A DNA stretch of 64,000 bases from Sphaerisporangium krabiense (lineage in GTDB: Bacteria; Actinomycetota; Actinomycetes; Streptosporangiales; Streptosporangiaceae), in the NCBI RefSeq assembly GCF_014200435.1, contig NZ_JACHBR010000001.1, positions 1,302,001 through 1,366,000 of the forward strand. Reading direction: 5' to 3'. This document shows positions 26,078 through 33,583 of this stretch, piece by piece. The first letter of the stretch is position 1. Each line of letters opens with the position of its first letter. A program made the translations under genes and the position numbers. The notes under the pieces were generated by a model. That model was given only the letters and a program-made list of their open reading frames with translations, was not told the DNA's origin and did no database searches.

Positions 26078-26749
26078 TTACCTCTTGCAGGTGCGGAGCA
26101 TGTTGAGCAGGGCCATCTTCTCCCCCCGGGTCACGAAGAGGCGGTAGTGATACTTCACGGTGATCCACGAACTCGCGTAACGGCACCAGTAACCGCGGCG
26201 CGACGGGCGCCAGCTCTGCGGTCCTTGGCCTCCCTTCGCGATGTTGGCGGAGTGGCTGACCACTACCAGCTCGGGGCGAGTGAGATCGTTGGCGAAGGCG
26301 CGCCTCTGCGCCTGGCTCCATCTTCTGGCACCGGAGCGCCAGGCGTACGCCAACGGCACGACATGGTCGACGTCGATCTGTCGCACACTCTTCAGCGACT
26401 TGCCGTCGTACATGCTGTACCAAACACCCGCTACAGGCTGACAAGCCGCGTTTCTGCGCACCCCCCGCCCGCTGCGAGCAAGGATCGTCTCTCGCACGTC
26501 GCATCTCCCCCTGTGGTGTGCCCACCGGGGCTGGAACCGCCGATGGCTGTAGCCACGGATCGACAACGGCCTGGCGACTTTCAGCCGGGCCAGCATGCGG
26601 CGAGCCGGTGCCGCAGCATCGGCCCGGGGCCGCTCGCGCGCGTCGGCCACCGCCTGGCGGGTGGTCATGACAACGGTGATCTGAATGACCAGAAGAGCAA
26701 GTACGACGACTAGGAGGATCCGACTTAAGAAGATCATGATTCCAGCCAT
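26078..26749 (-). CDS. Exported or membrane-anchored HNH endonuclease (DUF1524/GmrSD-C type)
   Basis: The 223-residue protein has an N-terminal hydrophobic segment (SRILLVVVLALLVIQITVVM), then a nuclease domain with DVDHVVPLAYAW and the HSANIAKGG segment typical of secreted actinobacterial HNH family proteins, followed by YWCRYASSWI. It probably degrades extracellular DNA. The ATG at 26749 has GGGGAG eight bases upstream; an earlier in-frame ATG at 26797 lacks one. Confidence 0.83.
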   Translation of the reverse strand: MAGIMIFLSRILLVVVLALLVIQITVVMTTRQAVADARERPRADAAAPARRMLARLKVARPLSIRGYSHRRFQPRWAHHRGRCDVRETILARSGRGVRRNAACQPVAGVWYSMYDGKSLKSVRQIDVDHVVPLAYAWRSGARRWSQAQRRAFANDLTRPELVVVSHSANIAKGGQGPQSWRPSRRGYWCRYASSWITVKYHYRLFVTRGEKMALLNMLRTCKR

Positions 26750-26803
26750 ACCAGTGACTCCCCTTTGGCCGTGCCGATATGCGGGGCACAAGTACAAGAG
26801 GTG

Positions 26804-27070
26804 AAGCGATCACGCGGTGCCGCCGGGCTGAAGCGTTCCTTTCGACCACCGCCCTTCGACCCGACTGGCCTGGAAGCCCCGCTGCCCGGAGCACCACAGT
26901 GGGCATCGTTCGCGCCCCGCCCAGCTGGCGCATTCGGGCAACTGATCGGCGGAGAAGCTCGCCACGAGCGCGAGGAGGCGATCGCCCGCCAAGCATATGA
27001 AAGGGAGAGGGCTCGCTACGAGGCCGCCGATGTTGAGCGGCGCAGGAAGCCGGCGGAACGACACCGCGCC
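26804..27070 (+). pseudogene. Fragment of an Mrr-like restriction-endonuclease-related gene
   Basis: The plus-strand frame encodes PPFDPTGLEAPLPGAPQW, FAPRPAGAFGQLIGGEARHE and a charged helix (YERERARYEAADVERRRK). This resembles the N-terminal part of a family of actinobacterial restriction-endonuclease-like proteins. After about 90 residues the similarity stops, and the frame runs on antisense to the next gene without the catalytic domain. I read it as a 5' remnant. The family call is from memory and needs a search. Confidence 0.4.
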
Positions 27071-27202
27071 GCTCGGGGGGTAGGGTCGGTCAGGCTCGAC
27101 AGTTCCTCCGCCGTGGCGGTCTTCCCTCCCCCTCGGTGGGCGACGTATCGACCTGAAGGAGACGCTGACCCCCTGCTGAGGTGTTCTCGATCAGAGACGT
27201 GC

Positions 27203-28072
27203 TCAGCGCGCTTCTGGTTTGTCCGGCAGGCGCACGACGGCGGTACCGGACTGGGACTCGCCGAATCCCCAGCCTGCGACGAGGGAGTGGTCGACCGCTT
27301 CCAGGACGTCGGTCCACGGCCAGTGGTCGGTGCCGTAATAGAAGCCGCCCTCGCTGCGCGCGTCGTTCTGGGTGAGGCACAGCATGCGGAGGTGGTCGCG
27401 GAGCGCGGGATGGGGGACCGCGTTCAGCTTTTCTTCCCAGGGCTCGCCGGCGGAGCGGGCGTGGTTCATGTCGTGGATCGACACCAGGTGTCCGGGGCCA
27501 CGCTCGGTGAACGTGGCGGCCCGCATCGCGTCGGTGAGAGTGCCGTCGGTGGCCACGCGCAGCAGCACGGTCAGCCAGCAGTTCAGTTTCCTGGATCTCT
27601 CGTTGGTCAGGTCGACGCCATGGCGGCCGAGGAGCGGTCCCAACTCCGCGCCGTGCACCAGCACTTCACCGGCTTCATCGACCGAGGAGACGGTCCGCAG
27701 GTCGGCGACGAAGGCGTCGTCGAACGGCCGGGGGCCCTTGTGCCCGCCTTCCCCCCACGGTCCTGTTCCCGCCACGAGTTCGGCGTCGAAGCGGAACAAC
27801 GACTCGCTCAGGTCGAACCGCCATGTCCAAGGGGAGAAGGGGTACTCACCATCCGAATCCGGAAGGCGCCTCGGCTCCCGGTCCGACAGCGCGTCAGGGG
27901 TGGCCCAGGGATTCGGGAACAGGAACTCGTCGAGGGGGTCCGAGGCGTAATACACCCCGTATCTGGCGGCGGGGTCGACGGCCGGCTTTCCACCGAGCAG
28001 TATCTCGAAGGCACCGGCCAGCGCGGCATCCCACCCGCTGAGATCAGTCGCCGGGGCCGTCTGGGGTGTCAC
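27203..28072 (-). CDS. Protein of unknown function
   Basis: The GTG at 28072 follows GGAGGAG by eight bases, giving 289 residues; a longer frame reaches 28186. It is acidic and aromatic-rich (YGVYYASDPLDEFLFPNPW, WTWRFDLSESLFRFD, FYYGTDHWPWTDVLEAVDHS), without signal peptide or membrane helix. I recognise no family. It is divergent from the large membrane protein at 28247, with a 174-bp shared upstream region. Confidence 0.65.
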   Translation of the reverse strand: MTPQTAPATDLSGWDAALAGAFEILLGGKPAVDPAARYGVYYASDPLDEFLFPNPWATPDALSDREPRRLPDSDGEYPFSPWTWRFDLSESLFRFDAELVAGTGPWGEGGHKGPRPFDDAFVADLRTVSSVDEAGEVLVHGAELGPLLGRHGVDLTNERSRKLNCWLTVLLRVATDGTLTDAMRAATFTERGPGHLVSIHDMNHARSAGEPWEEKLNAVPHPALRDHLRMLCLTQNDARSEGGFYYGTDHWPWTDVLEAVDHSLVAGWGFGESQSGTAVVRLPDKPEAR

Positions 28073-28246
28073 GATGAGCACTCCTCCATGTCGTGTCGCG
28101 TAGGTCGACGCAAGGTATCGCCCGCCATCGCACTTCCCGGGGCTAATGGCGAAGTCTAAGGCCCGCGTTCGTCGCGGTTTGATCAACTTCTTGGTGAGTC
28201 TCTAAGGTTGGACGCTTTGATCACTTCACCCCCCGAAGAGATGGCC

Positions 28247-30577
28247 ATGCGTCGCTACCGTTTCGGCAGAATCGCCGCCCTGATCGCGCTCGGTTACTTC
28301 GCCGTTGTCGCTGTGCTGGGCGGCTTCGCGCTGACCACCGGTCAGAGTGACCTCCTCTGGAAGGTCGTCACCCGCGACCCGGGCCTGGAGTGGTTCTTCG
28401 GCGTCGGTGAAGAAGCCCCCGCGGTTCCGTGGGGGCTGTCGGTCGTCCTGGTCCTTGTCGGAGCGCTTCAGGCCTGGGCGCTGTGGCAGGTGCTGCGCGG
28501 GCGGGCCAGGGGCGAGCTGACACACCGGGACAGGAAGGTCGGTCTGCTGCGGCTCGGCCTGTATCTCGGTATCGGCTGCAGCCTGATCACCATCGCCGGT
28601 TACCTGCTGGTCTACGCGTGGAAGATCTACTGGGTCTGGTCGGTGACGGGGATCGCCTCCGATTGTGTGCAGCTGGCCACCGTCTGGCTGTTCTTCCTGG
28701 TGCTCCGCGACACCGTTTCCAAGAGGCTACGGCTGTTCTCCCTCGTCGTCGGAACCATCGCCGTCGTGGGCGACCTCGGCCAGGAGATCACCGATCTCCT
28801 CGACCTGCACTCCGTCGGACGGATCTTGACCCTGACCGGCGGGTACGGCTATGTCTGGTCGGCGTGGACGGTGTCGATCCTCATCGCCCAGGCCAGGGAT
28901 CCCCGCTGGAGCGCGGCGACCGTCCGGATAGGTGTCATCGCGCGGGTGGTATCTCTCCTCCAGCCCGCCGGGATGGTCTCGTTCGGCGATGAATTCCCCG
29001 GCATCTTCACGATCTACACGCTCCTCGGCGCGGCCAGTGTCTTCGGGCTGGTGTGGGAAGCCAGGACCGCCCACGAGCTGGCGGCCCCCCTTCCCCGGCC
29101 GGGCCCGGGACACGTGCCGGTACGGCCGGCGGCCAGGTGGTGGCCGTTGGCCGCCGTGGCCATCGCACCGCCGCTGATCCCCGCCGCCGTCAACCTCGCG
29201 CACGGCAAGTACCTCTGGATCGGCCCCAGAGGTGTGATCGAGCAGTTCGTCCGCGTGGACGGAGGCAGCGGGAACGCTCTCACCTGGTTCGTCCTGGACG
29301 TCTTCGTCGGCGTCGGCGGACCCGCGCTGGTGGTCCTGGCCGCCGTCTTACGCCGGACCCGCCGCACCCTGCGGTTCACGACGGTGACGCTGATCATCGC
29401 CGCGGCCGTGGGCTTCGCCAGCGCGCTGACGGCGACACCTGTGCCGGAGGACTTCGGCGACGCCTACGAAGGCTCACGGATCTACCCGGAGAGTCTGTTC
29501 ACCGAGAAGCACGCCGGTGAGATCTTCCTCGGCATCTCACCCGCGTGGTACAGCGCCGCCTTACTCGCTTCCGCCCTGCTCCTGTCGTTCCTGTACCCGA
29601 CGCCACCGGCCCGGCGCACGCGCCGCCGTGTGCTCCTCCTGGCCCAGGTCGCCACGCTGGTCGCGCTCGCGTTCGTGCCCGTGGCGGACTTGGCCCGCGG
29701 CCCGGTCACCACGGCCGAAGACTGCGCCCCACGCGAGACATGGAGGGGTGAGCCCAAGGAGCCTGAGCTCCCCCGGGACCAGCGACTCGTGTGCTCCCTC
29801 CGGCAGGCGAACGTGATCAAACTCGCCGCCACCACGTCCGACGCCATGGTCCTCGCCCACGCCCGCTGGCTGTGCGGCATCTACACCCGCAACGATCCCC
29901 GGGAAGTCGCCCACCTTCAGGCGACGCAGGGACTGACCCGCGACGCTCTGACCTACCCGCTCGCGGAGATCTGCCCCAGCGCCGGCGCCGTGGTGAAGGC
30001 CGCGGCCGCCGAGGAGGATCGGGAGATGCGGGAGTGGGAGGCCGACGCGCAGCGCATGTGCGACTCGAGCCCGTCCCACCGTCCGCGCATCGAACCGGCC
30101 AAGGTGATCCGCATGAAGGAACCCCAGTGGACGGACTACGGGGTCGTGGAGACGTACGAGCCGACCGAGAACGGCGGGGACCCGTACGAGGACGGCCTGC
30201 TCGACAAGGCTCAGCGCGACGGCCTGGTGGCCGCCCGCCCCGGCCACCTGATCATCCGGACGCACGCCGACTACGACATCTGCGTCACCCTGGAGACCTA
30301 CACCCGCCGCCCGCCGGTGGAGACCAAGGGCTGGGACCACGTCGTCGAGGTCGGCTACGAAAGCCCCACCGGCGAGATCGTGCTCCGGGACGATCTGAGC
30401 GGAACCCGGTTCCCCGACCTGTCACTCAACGGCCGGGCGGGGCACTACCGGATCCGCGTGCACCACGACCTGTTCGAGTGGAAGGGACGGCAAGTGGGTG
30501 GCCAGCGTCTGCTGATCATGGCGTTCCCCGGGAAGGGCGACGAGCGGGTGACGCACCGCGAACCGCCTCGGCGGTAG
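28247..30577 (+). CDS. Large multi-pass membrane protein of unknown function
   Basis: The product has 776 residues. About ten hydrophobic helices occupy roughly residues 5-490, for example IAALIALGYFAVVAVLGGFA and FVVLDVFVGV-like stretches. A soluble C-terminal part of about 285 residues with scattered Cys (SDAMVLAHARWLCGIY) follows. GAAGAG is positioned for the ATG at 28247 rather than that at 28241. I find no enzymatic motif. It may be a sensor or transport-related protein. Confidence 0.68.
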   Translation: MRRYRFGRIAALIALGYFAVVAVLGGFALTTGQSDLLWKVVTRDPGLEWFFGVGEEAPAVPWGLSVVLVLVGALQAWALWQVLRGRARGELTHRDRKVGLLRLGLYLGIGCSLITIAGYLLVYAWKIYWVWSVTGIASDCVQLATVWLFFLVLRDTVSKRLRLFSLVVGTIAVVGDLGQEITDLLDLHSVGRILTLTGGYGYVWSAWTVSILIAQARDPRWSAATVRIGVIARVVSLLQPAGMVSFGDEFPGIFTIYTLLGAASVFGLVWEARTAHELAAPLPRPGPGHVPVRPAARWWPLAAVAIAPPLIPAAVNLAHGKYLWIGPRGVIEQFVRVDGGSGNALTWFVLDVFVGVGGPALVVLAAVLRRTRRTLRFTTVTLIIAAAVGFASALTATPVPEDFGDAYEGSRIYPESLFTEKHAGEIFLGISPAWYSAALLASALLLSFLYPTPPARRTRRRVLLLAQVATLVALAFVPVADLARGPVTTAEDCAPRETWRGEPKEPELPRDQRLVCSLRQANVIKLAATTSDAMVLAHARWLCGIYTRNDPREVAHLQATQGLTRDALTYPLAEICPSAGAVVKAAAAEEDREMREWEADAQRMCDSSPSHRPRIEPAKVIRMKEPQWTDYGVVETYEPTENGGDPYEDGLLDKAQRDGLVAARPGHLIIRTHADYDICVTLETYTRRPPVETKGWDHVVEVGYESPTGEIVLRDDLSGTRFPDLSLNGRAGHYRIRVHHDLFEWKGRQVGGQRLLIMAFPGKGDERVTHREPPRR

Positions 30578-30624
30578 CGTCTCCGAGTCACGTGACCGAG
30601 GGAGGCGCGTACGGGCGGGAGGAG

Positions 30625-31239
30625 CTACGGCCTGATCGCTTCGGGGAAACCGGTCCAGCGCAGGTCGGGGGGCAGGTGGCTCATGTCGTTGAACATCACG
30701 ATCGTGGGTGGCAGGCCGTCGCGGTACTCGATGACCGTCAGTGCGGTGTTGGCGCTGTTCAGGCCGAGCCACCGGGACGGCGGCGCGTCCAGTGCGTGCC
30801 GTACCAGCCACGCGATCGGGTAGGCGTGCGTCACCAGGACCTCGTGTGTGTCGAGCCGGGCCCCGTTCGCGGTCGTGCCGGGGACCTTCGCGAACCGGGC
30901 GACCAGGGCCTCGGCGAGCCTCTGGCCGGAGGCCGCCTCGGCGTCGTCGTAACCGTCGAAGAAGCCGGCCCAGGACGGGGGCGTTTCGGCCGCGCTCGGA
31001 ACGTAGGGGACGTGGTCGACGAGTTCGGCGGCCTCGGTCACGGGCACGTCCGGGAGATGACGGGCGAGTTCGCGGGCGCATGCCACGGCACGTGGCAGCG
31101 GAGAGTGCCACACGGCGTCGACCGGTACGCCGGCGAGCCGTTCGCCCAGCAGACCCGCCTGCCGGCGCCCGATATCGGTGAGTTGCCCGAACGCGTCGGC
31201 CGCGCCATGGCGTGCGAGGTAGAGACGTCGAGTCGTCAT
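30625..31239 (-). CDS. Histidine phosphatase (phosphoglycerate mutase-like) family protein
   Basis: The 204-residue protein begins TTRRLYLARHGAAD, with the RHG motif whose His is phosphorylated during catalysis. HSPLPRAVACARELA and THAYPIAWLVRHAL supply the other arginine and histidine. The start overlaps the stop of the upstream PEP/pyruvate-binding protein (ATGA at 31236-31239), so they are translationally coupled. Its substrate could be a phosphorylated product of that enzyme, or the swivelling phosphohistidine itself; this is inference from context. Confidence 0.82.
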   Translation of the reverse strand: MTTRRLYLARHGAADAFGQLTDIGRRQAGLLGERLAGVPVDAVWHSPLPRAVACARELARHLPDVPVTEAAELVDHVPYVPSAAETPPSWAGFFDGYDDAEAASGQRLAEALVARFAKVPGTTANGARLDTHEVLVTHAYPIAWLVRHALDAPPSRWLGLNSANTALTVIEYRDGLPPTIVMFNDMSHLPPDLRWTGFPEAIRP

Positions 31240-32477
31240 GCGTTCGTCGCCGTGACGGTGCCGGTGGTGCCGTCGATGGTGATGACGGCGCCGTCGCGGA
31301 GCCTGCTCGTCGCGTCCGGGACGCCGAGGACGGCGGGGATGCCGTGCTCTCGGGCGACGATCGCGGCGTGGGAGAGCACGCCTCCGGTTTCGGTGACGAC
31401 GCCGGCGGCGATGCGGAGCAGCGGCGTCCAGGCGGGGTCGGTGAAGGGGCAGACGAGGATGTCGCCCGGGCGCACGCGGGCGAAGTCGCCGAGACCACGA
31501 ACGATCCTCGCGGTGCCGGTCACGGTCCCGTGGCTGCCCGGCGTTCCGGTGATCCCGGCGGCCGTGATGCCCGAGGCGCCGGAAGGGGGTGGCGGGGGTG
31601 CGGCGGTGACCGGCCGTGCTTGCAGAACCCAGGTGCGGCCGTCGGCGATCGCCCACTCGATGTCCTGCGGGCCACCCCGTGCGGCGGCGATCTGTCCGCC
31701 CAGCTCGGCCAGCCGGGTGGCGGTCTCGTCGTGGACCGCCGGCCGGTTCCGGGAGGCGATGGGCACGTCGCGGACGACGAGCCGCGTGCCGTGCCGGTCG
31801 AGGCGCTTCTGTTTGTCCGCGACGACGCGGGTGACCGACCCGTCCGCGGAGACGCGGTAGGCGTCAGGGGTGACCTTGCCCTCGACGACGCTGGGGCCGA
31901 GGCCCCAGGACGCCTCGATCCGGGTCGCGTCGTCCGGGCCCGCGGGGGTGAACATGACCCCGGACACCTCCGCGTCCAGGTGGCGTTGGACGATGACGGC
32001 CATCAGAAGATCGTCGGACGGGTGGTCGCCGCCGGAGGCGGCCCGGTAGGCGATGGCGCGCGGGGAGAACAGCGAGGCCCAGCAGGCACGTACGGCTTCG
32101 GCGACCTCACCGGGTCCGCGCACGGCGAGGAAGCTCTCGTGCTGGCCCGCGGCCGAGGCCTGACCGGTGTCCTCCTTCGCCGCCGATGACCTTACTGCCA
32201 CGGGCTGATCGCCGAGCTCGTCCAGCGCGCGTCCGAGCGCGTCCGTCACGGCGGCGTGGACCGGGCGGCCCTCGATCGTCCGCCGCGCCGCATCCGCGTC
32301 GTCCGGCTCGCCGGCGAACCACCCGAGGTCGTGGACGGCGGCGAGGTAGGCGGCGAACGAGACGACGAAGCCGTCAGGAACCGGCAGGCCCGCACGGATC
32401 AACGCGCCGAGTGCGCCGGCCTTGCCCCCGCAGGTCTCGGCGACGGCCTCCCTCAGAGGTACGATCACCCGCTCCAC
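31236..32477 (-). CDS. PEP/pyruvate-binding domain protein with swivelling phosphohistidine domain
   Basis: Residues about 10-300 form an ATP-grasp-like PPDK/PEP-synthase N-terminal domain (CGGKAGALGALIRAGLPVP, PVAVRSSAAKED, WVLQARPV). Residues about 325-413 form the mobile domain with the phosphorylatable His in TETGGVLSHAAIVAREHG. The family uses ATP to phosphorylate that His and passes the phosphate to a third domain. Here no PEP/pyruvate TIM barrel or rifampin-binding domain is present, so the acceptor is another protein or a small molecule. The GTG at 32477 has GAAGG upstream, and a second GTG at 32468 is possible. It is co-transcribed with a histidine phosphatase. Confidence 0.83.
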   Translation of the reverse strand: MERVIVPLREAVAETCGGKAGALGALIRAGLPVPDGFVVSFAAYLAAVHDLGWFAGEPDDADAARRTIEGRPVHAAVTDALGRALDELGDQPVAVRSSAAKEDTGQASAAGQHESFLAVRGPGEVAEAVRACWASLFSPRAIAYRAASGGDHPSDDLLMAVIVQRHLDAEVSGVMFTPAGPDDATRIEASWGLGPSVVEGKVTPDAYRVSADGSVTRVVADKQKRLDRHGTRLVVRDVPIASRNRPAVHDETATRLAELGGQIAAARGGPQDIEWAIADGRTWVLQARPVTAAPPPPPSGASGITAAGITGTPGSHGTVTGTARIVRGLGDFARVRPGDILVCPFTDPAWTPLLRIAAGVVTETGGVLSHAAIVAREHGIPAVLGVPDATSRLRDGAVITIDGTTGTVTATNA

Positions 32478-32491
32478 CCTTCAATAGAACG

Positions 32492-32508
32492 TTGACAACA
32501 ATTTGTTG
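32492..32508. promoter_or_regulatory. Perfect palindromic operator between divergent operons
   Basis: CAACAA-T-TTGTTG (32496-32508) is a perfect 13-bp palindrome, AT-rich in a GC-rich genome. On the plus strand it overlaps TTGACA (32492-32497), a consensus -35 box. It lies 18 bp from the PEP-domain gene start and 19 bp from the regulator start, so one bound protein could control both. Confidence 0.7.
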
Positions 32509-32527
32509 ATTGTGCATTCTGAGACGC

Positions 32528-32926
32528 ATGCAACGCAAGGACGACGACATCGCTCCCCGCGTGCACGCCGACCACCTCCAGGCCCAGCGGGAGCGGGACG
32601 CGCGTGCGCGTCTTCTGGACCTGGGCGCGGACGAGCTCGACGCCCGTCCGTGGCGACCCCCGCCGGCCCCGCCGTCGGCGGTCGACCTCGTGCAGTTCGC
32701 CGTCTGGCGCAACGCCGACCTGGACCCGGAGGCCATCCTGAGCGCGCTCGCCCTCCTGCCCGCCGCACGAGCCGAGGTCGAAGGACTCGAATCCGCCCTG
32801 CTGTTCATCGCCCGGAGCGCGGGTCTGACCTGGTCACAGATGGCGCACGTGATGGGGTTCAACTCCCCGCAGGCATGCCAGCAGCACTACACCCGCCTGG
32901 CGGCACGACAGGACGCCGGCTCGTGA
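32528..32926 (+). CDS. Small helix-turn-helix protein
   Basis: The 132-residue protein ends with LTWSQMAHVMGFNSPQACQQ, a sigma-like or MarR-like HTH (a TWxQxA helix). The first half is charged and helical. The ATG at 32528 sits 19 bp from a palindromic operator. Its stop overlaps the GTG of the next gene (GTGA at 32923-32926). It is likely a regulator of the divergent PEP-utilising operon. I know the general fold only. Confidence 0.7.
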   Translation: MQRKDDDIAPRVHADHLQAQRERDARARLLDLGADELDARPWRPPPAPPSAVDLVQFAVWRNADLDPEAILSALALLPAARAEVEGLESALLFIARSAGLTWSQMAHVMGFNSPQACQQHYTRLAARQDAGS

Positions 32927-33558
32927 CGCGCGACTCCTCCCCCGGCCTCCTGGTCCTGCACGCCGTGCGCATCACCGGGTTCGCGGACACCCCGGTGATC
33001 GCTCGCCGGTTCGGGCTCGACGCGGCCACGACGAAAGAGGCGCTCCGCGACGCCGAGACACGCGGCTGGGTCGAGCACACCTCCTTCGCCGGCACCGGAG
33101 GCTGGTCGCTGACCGAATCGGGCCGGGCCGAGAACGAACGCCGGCTCGCGGCCGAGCTCACCCTCGCCGGCGCCGCCGACGAGGTCCGGGACGTCTACCG
33201 CAGGTTCCTCCCGCTGAACGCTCTCCTGCTACAAGCCTGCACCGACTGGCAGCTCCGGCCCGCCGACGGCGATCGGCTCGCCGTCAACGACCACTCCGAT
33301 CCCGCCTGGGACGCCGGAGTGCTCCATGAGCTCGCCTGCGTCGACCGGGCGCTCACGCCACTCGCGGACCGGCTCGGCCGCGTCCTCACGCGGTTCCGCG
33401 GATACGACACACGCTTCGCCGCGGCCCTGGCGCGCGCGCGAGCCGGGGACGGCGCCTGGGTCGACCGCACCGACGTGGACTCCTGCCACCGTGTCTGGTT
33501 CGAGCTGCACGAAGACCTCATCGCCACGCTCGGCCTCGACCGGCACGCCGAACCCTGA
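32923..33558 (+). CDS. Winged-helix DNA-binding protein
   Basis: The 211-residue protein starts with a GTG overlapping the previous stop. Residues about 5-75 resemble a winged helix (VIARRFGLDAATTKEALRDA, then TSFAGTGGWSLTESGRAENE). The remainder is an unrecognised helical domain with conserved-looking WQLRPADG and NDHSDPAWD segments. The pattern, an HTH protein plus this protein divergent from a PEP/pyruvate-binding enzyme, points to a joint regulatory or functional set. Confidence 0.7.
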   Translation: MTRDSSPGLLVLHAVRITGFADTPVIARRFGLDAATTKEALRDAETRGWVEHTSFAGTGGWSLTESGRAENERRLAAELTLAGAADEVRDVYRRFLPLNALLLQACTDWQLRPADGDRLAVNDHSDPAWDAGVLHELACVDRALTPLADRLGRVLTRFRGYDTRFAAALARARAGDGAWVDRTDVDSCHRVWFELHEDLIATLGLDRHAEP

Positions 33559-33583
33559 CCCGCCATCCCGGCTGCCGGACCCC

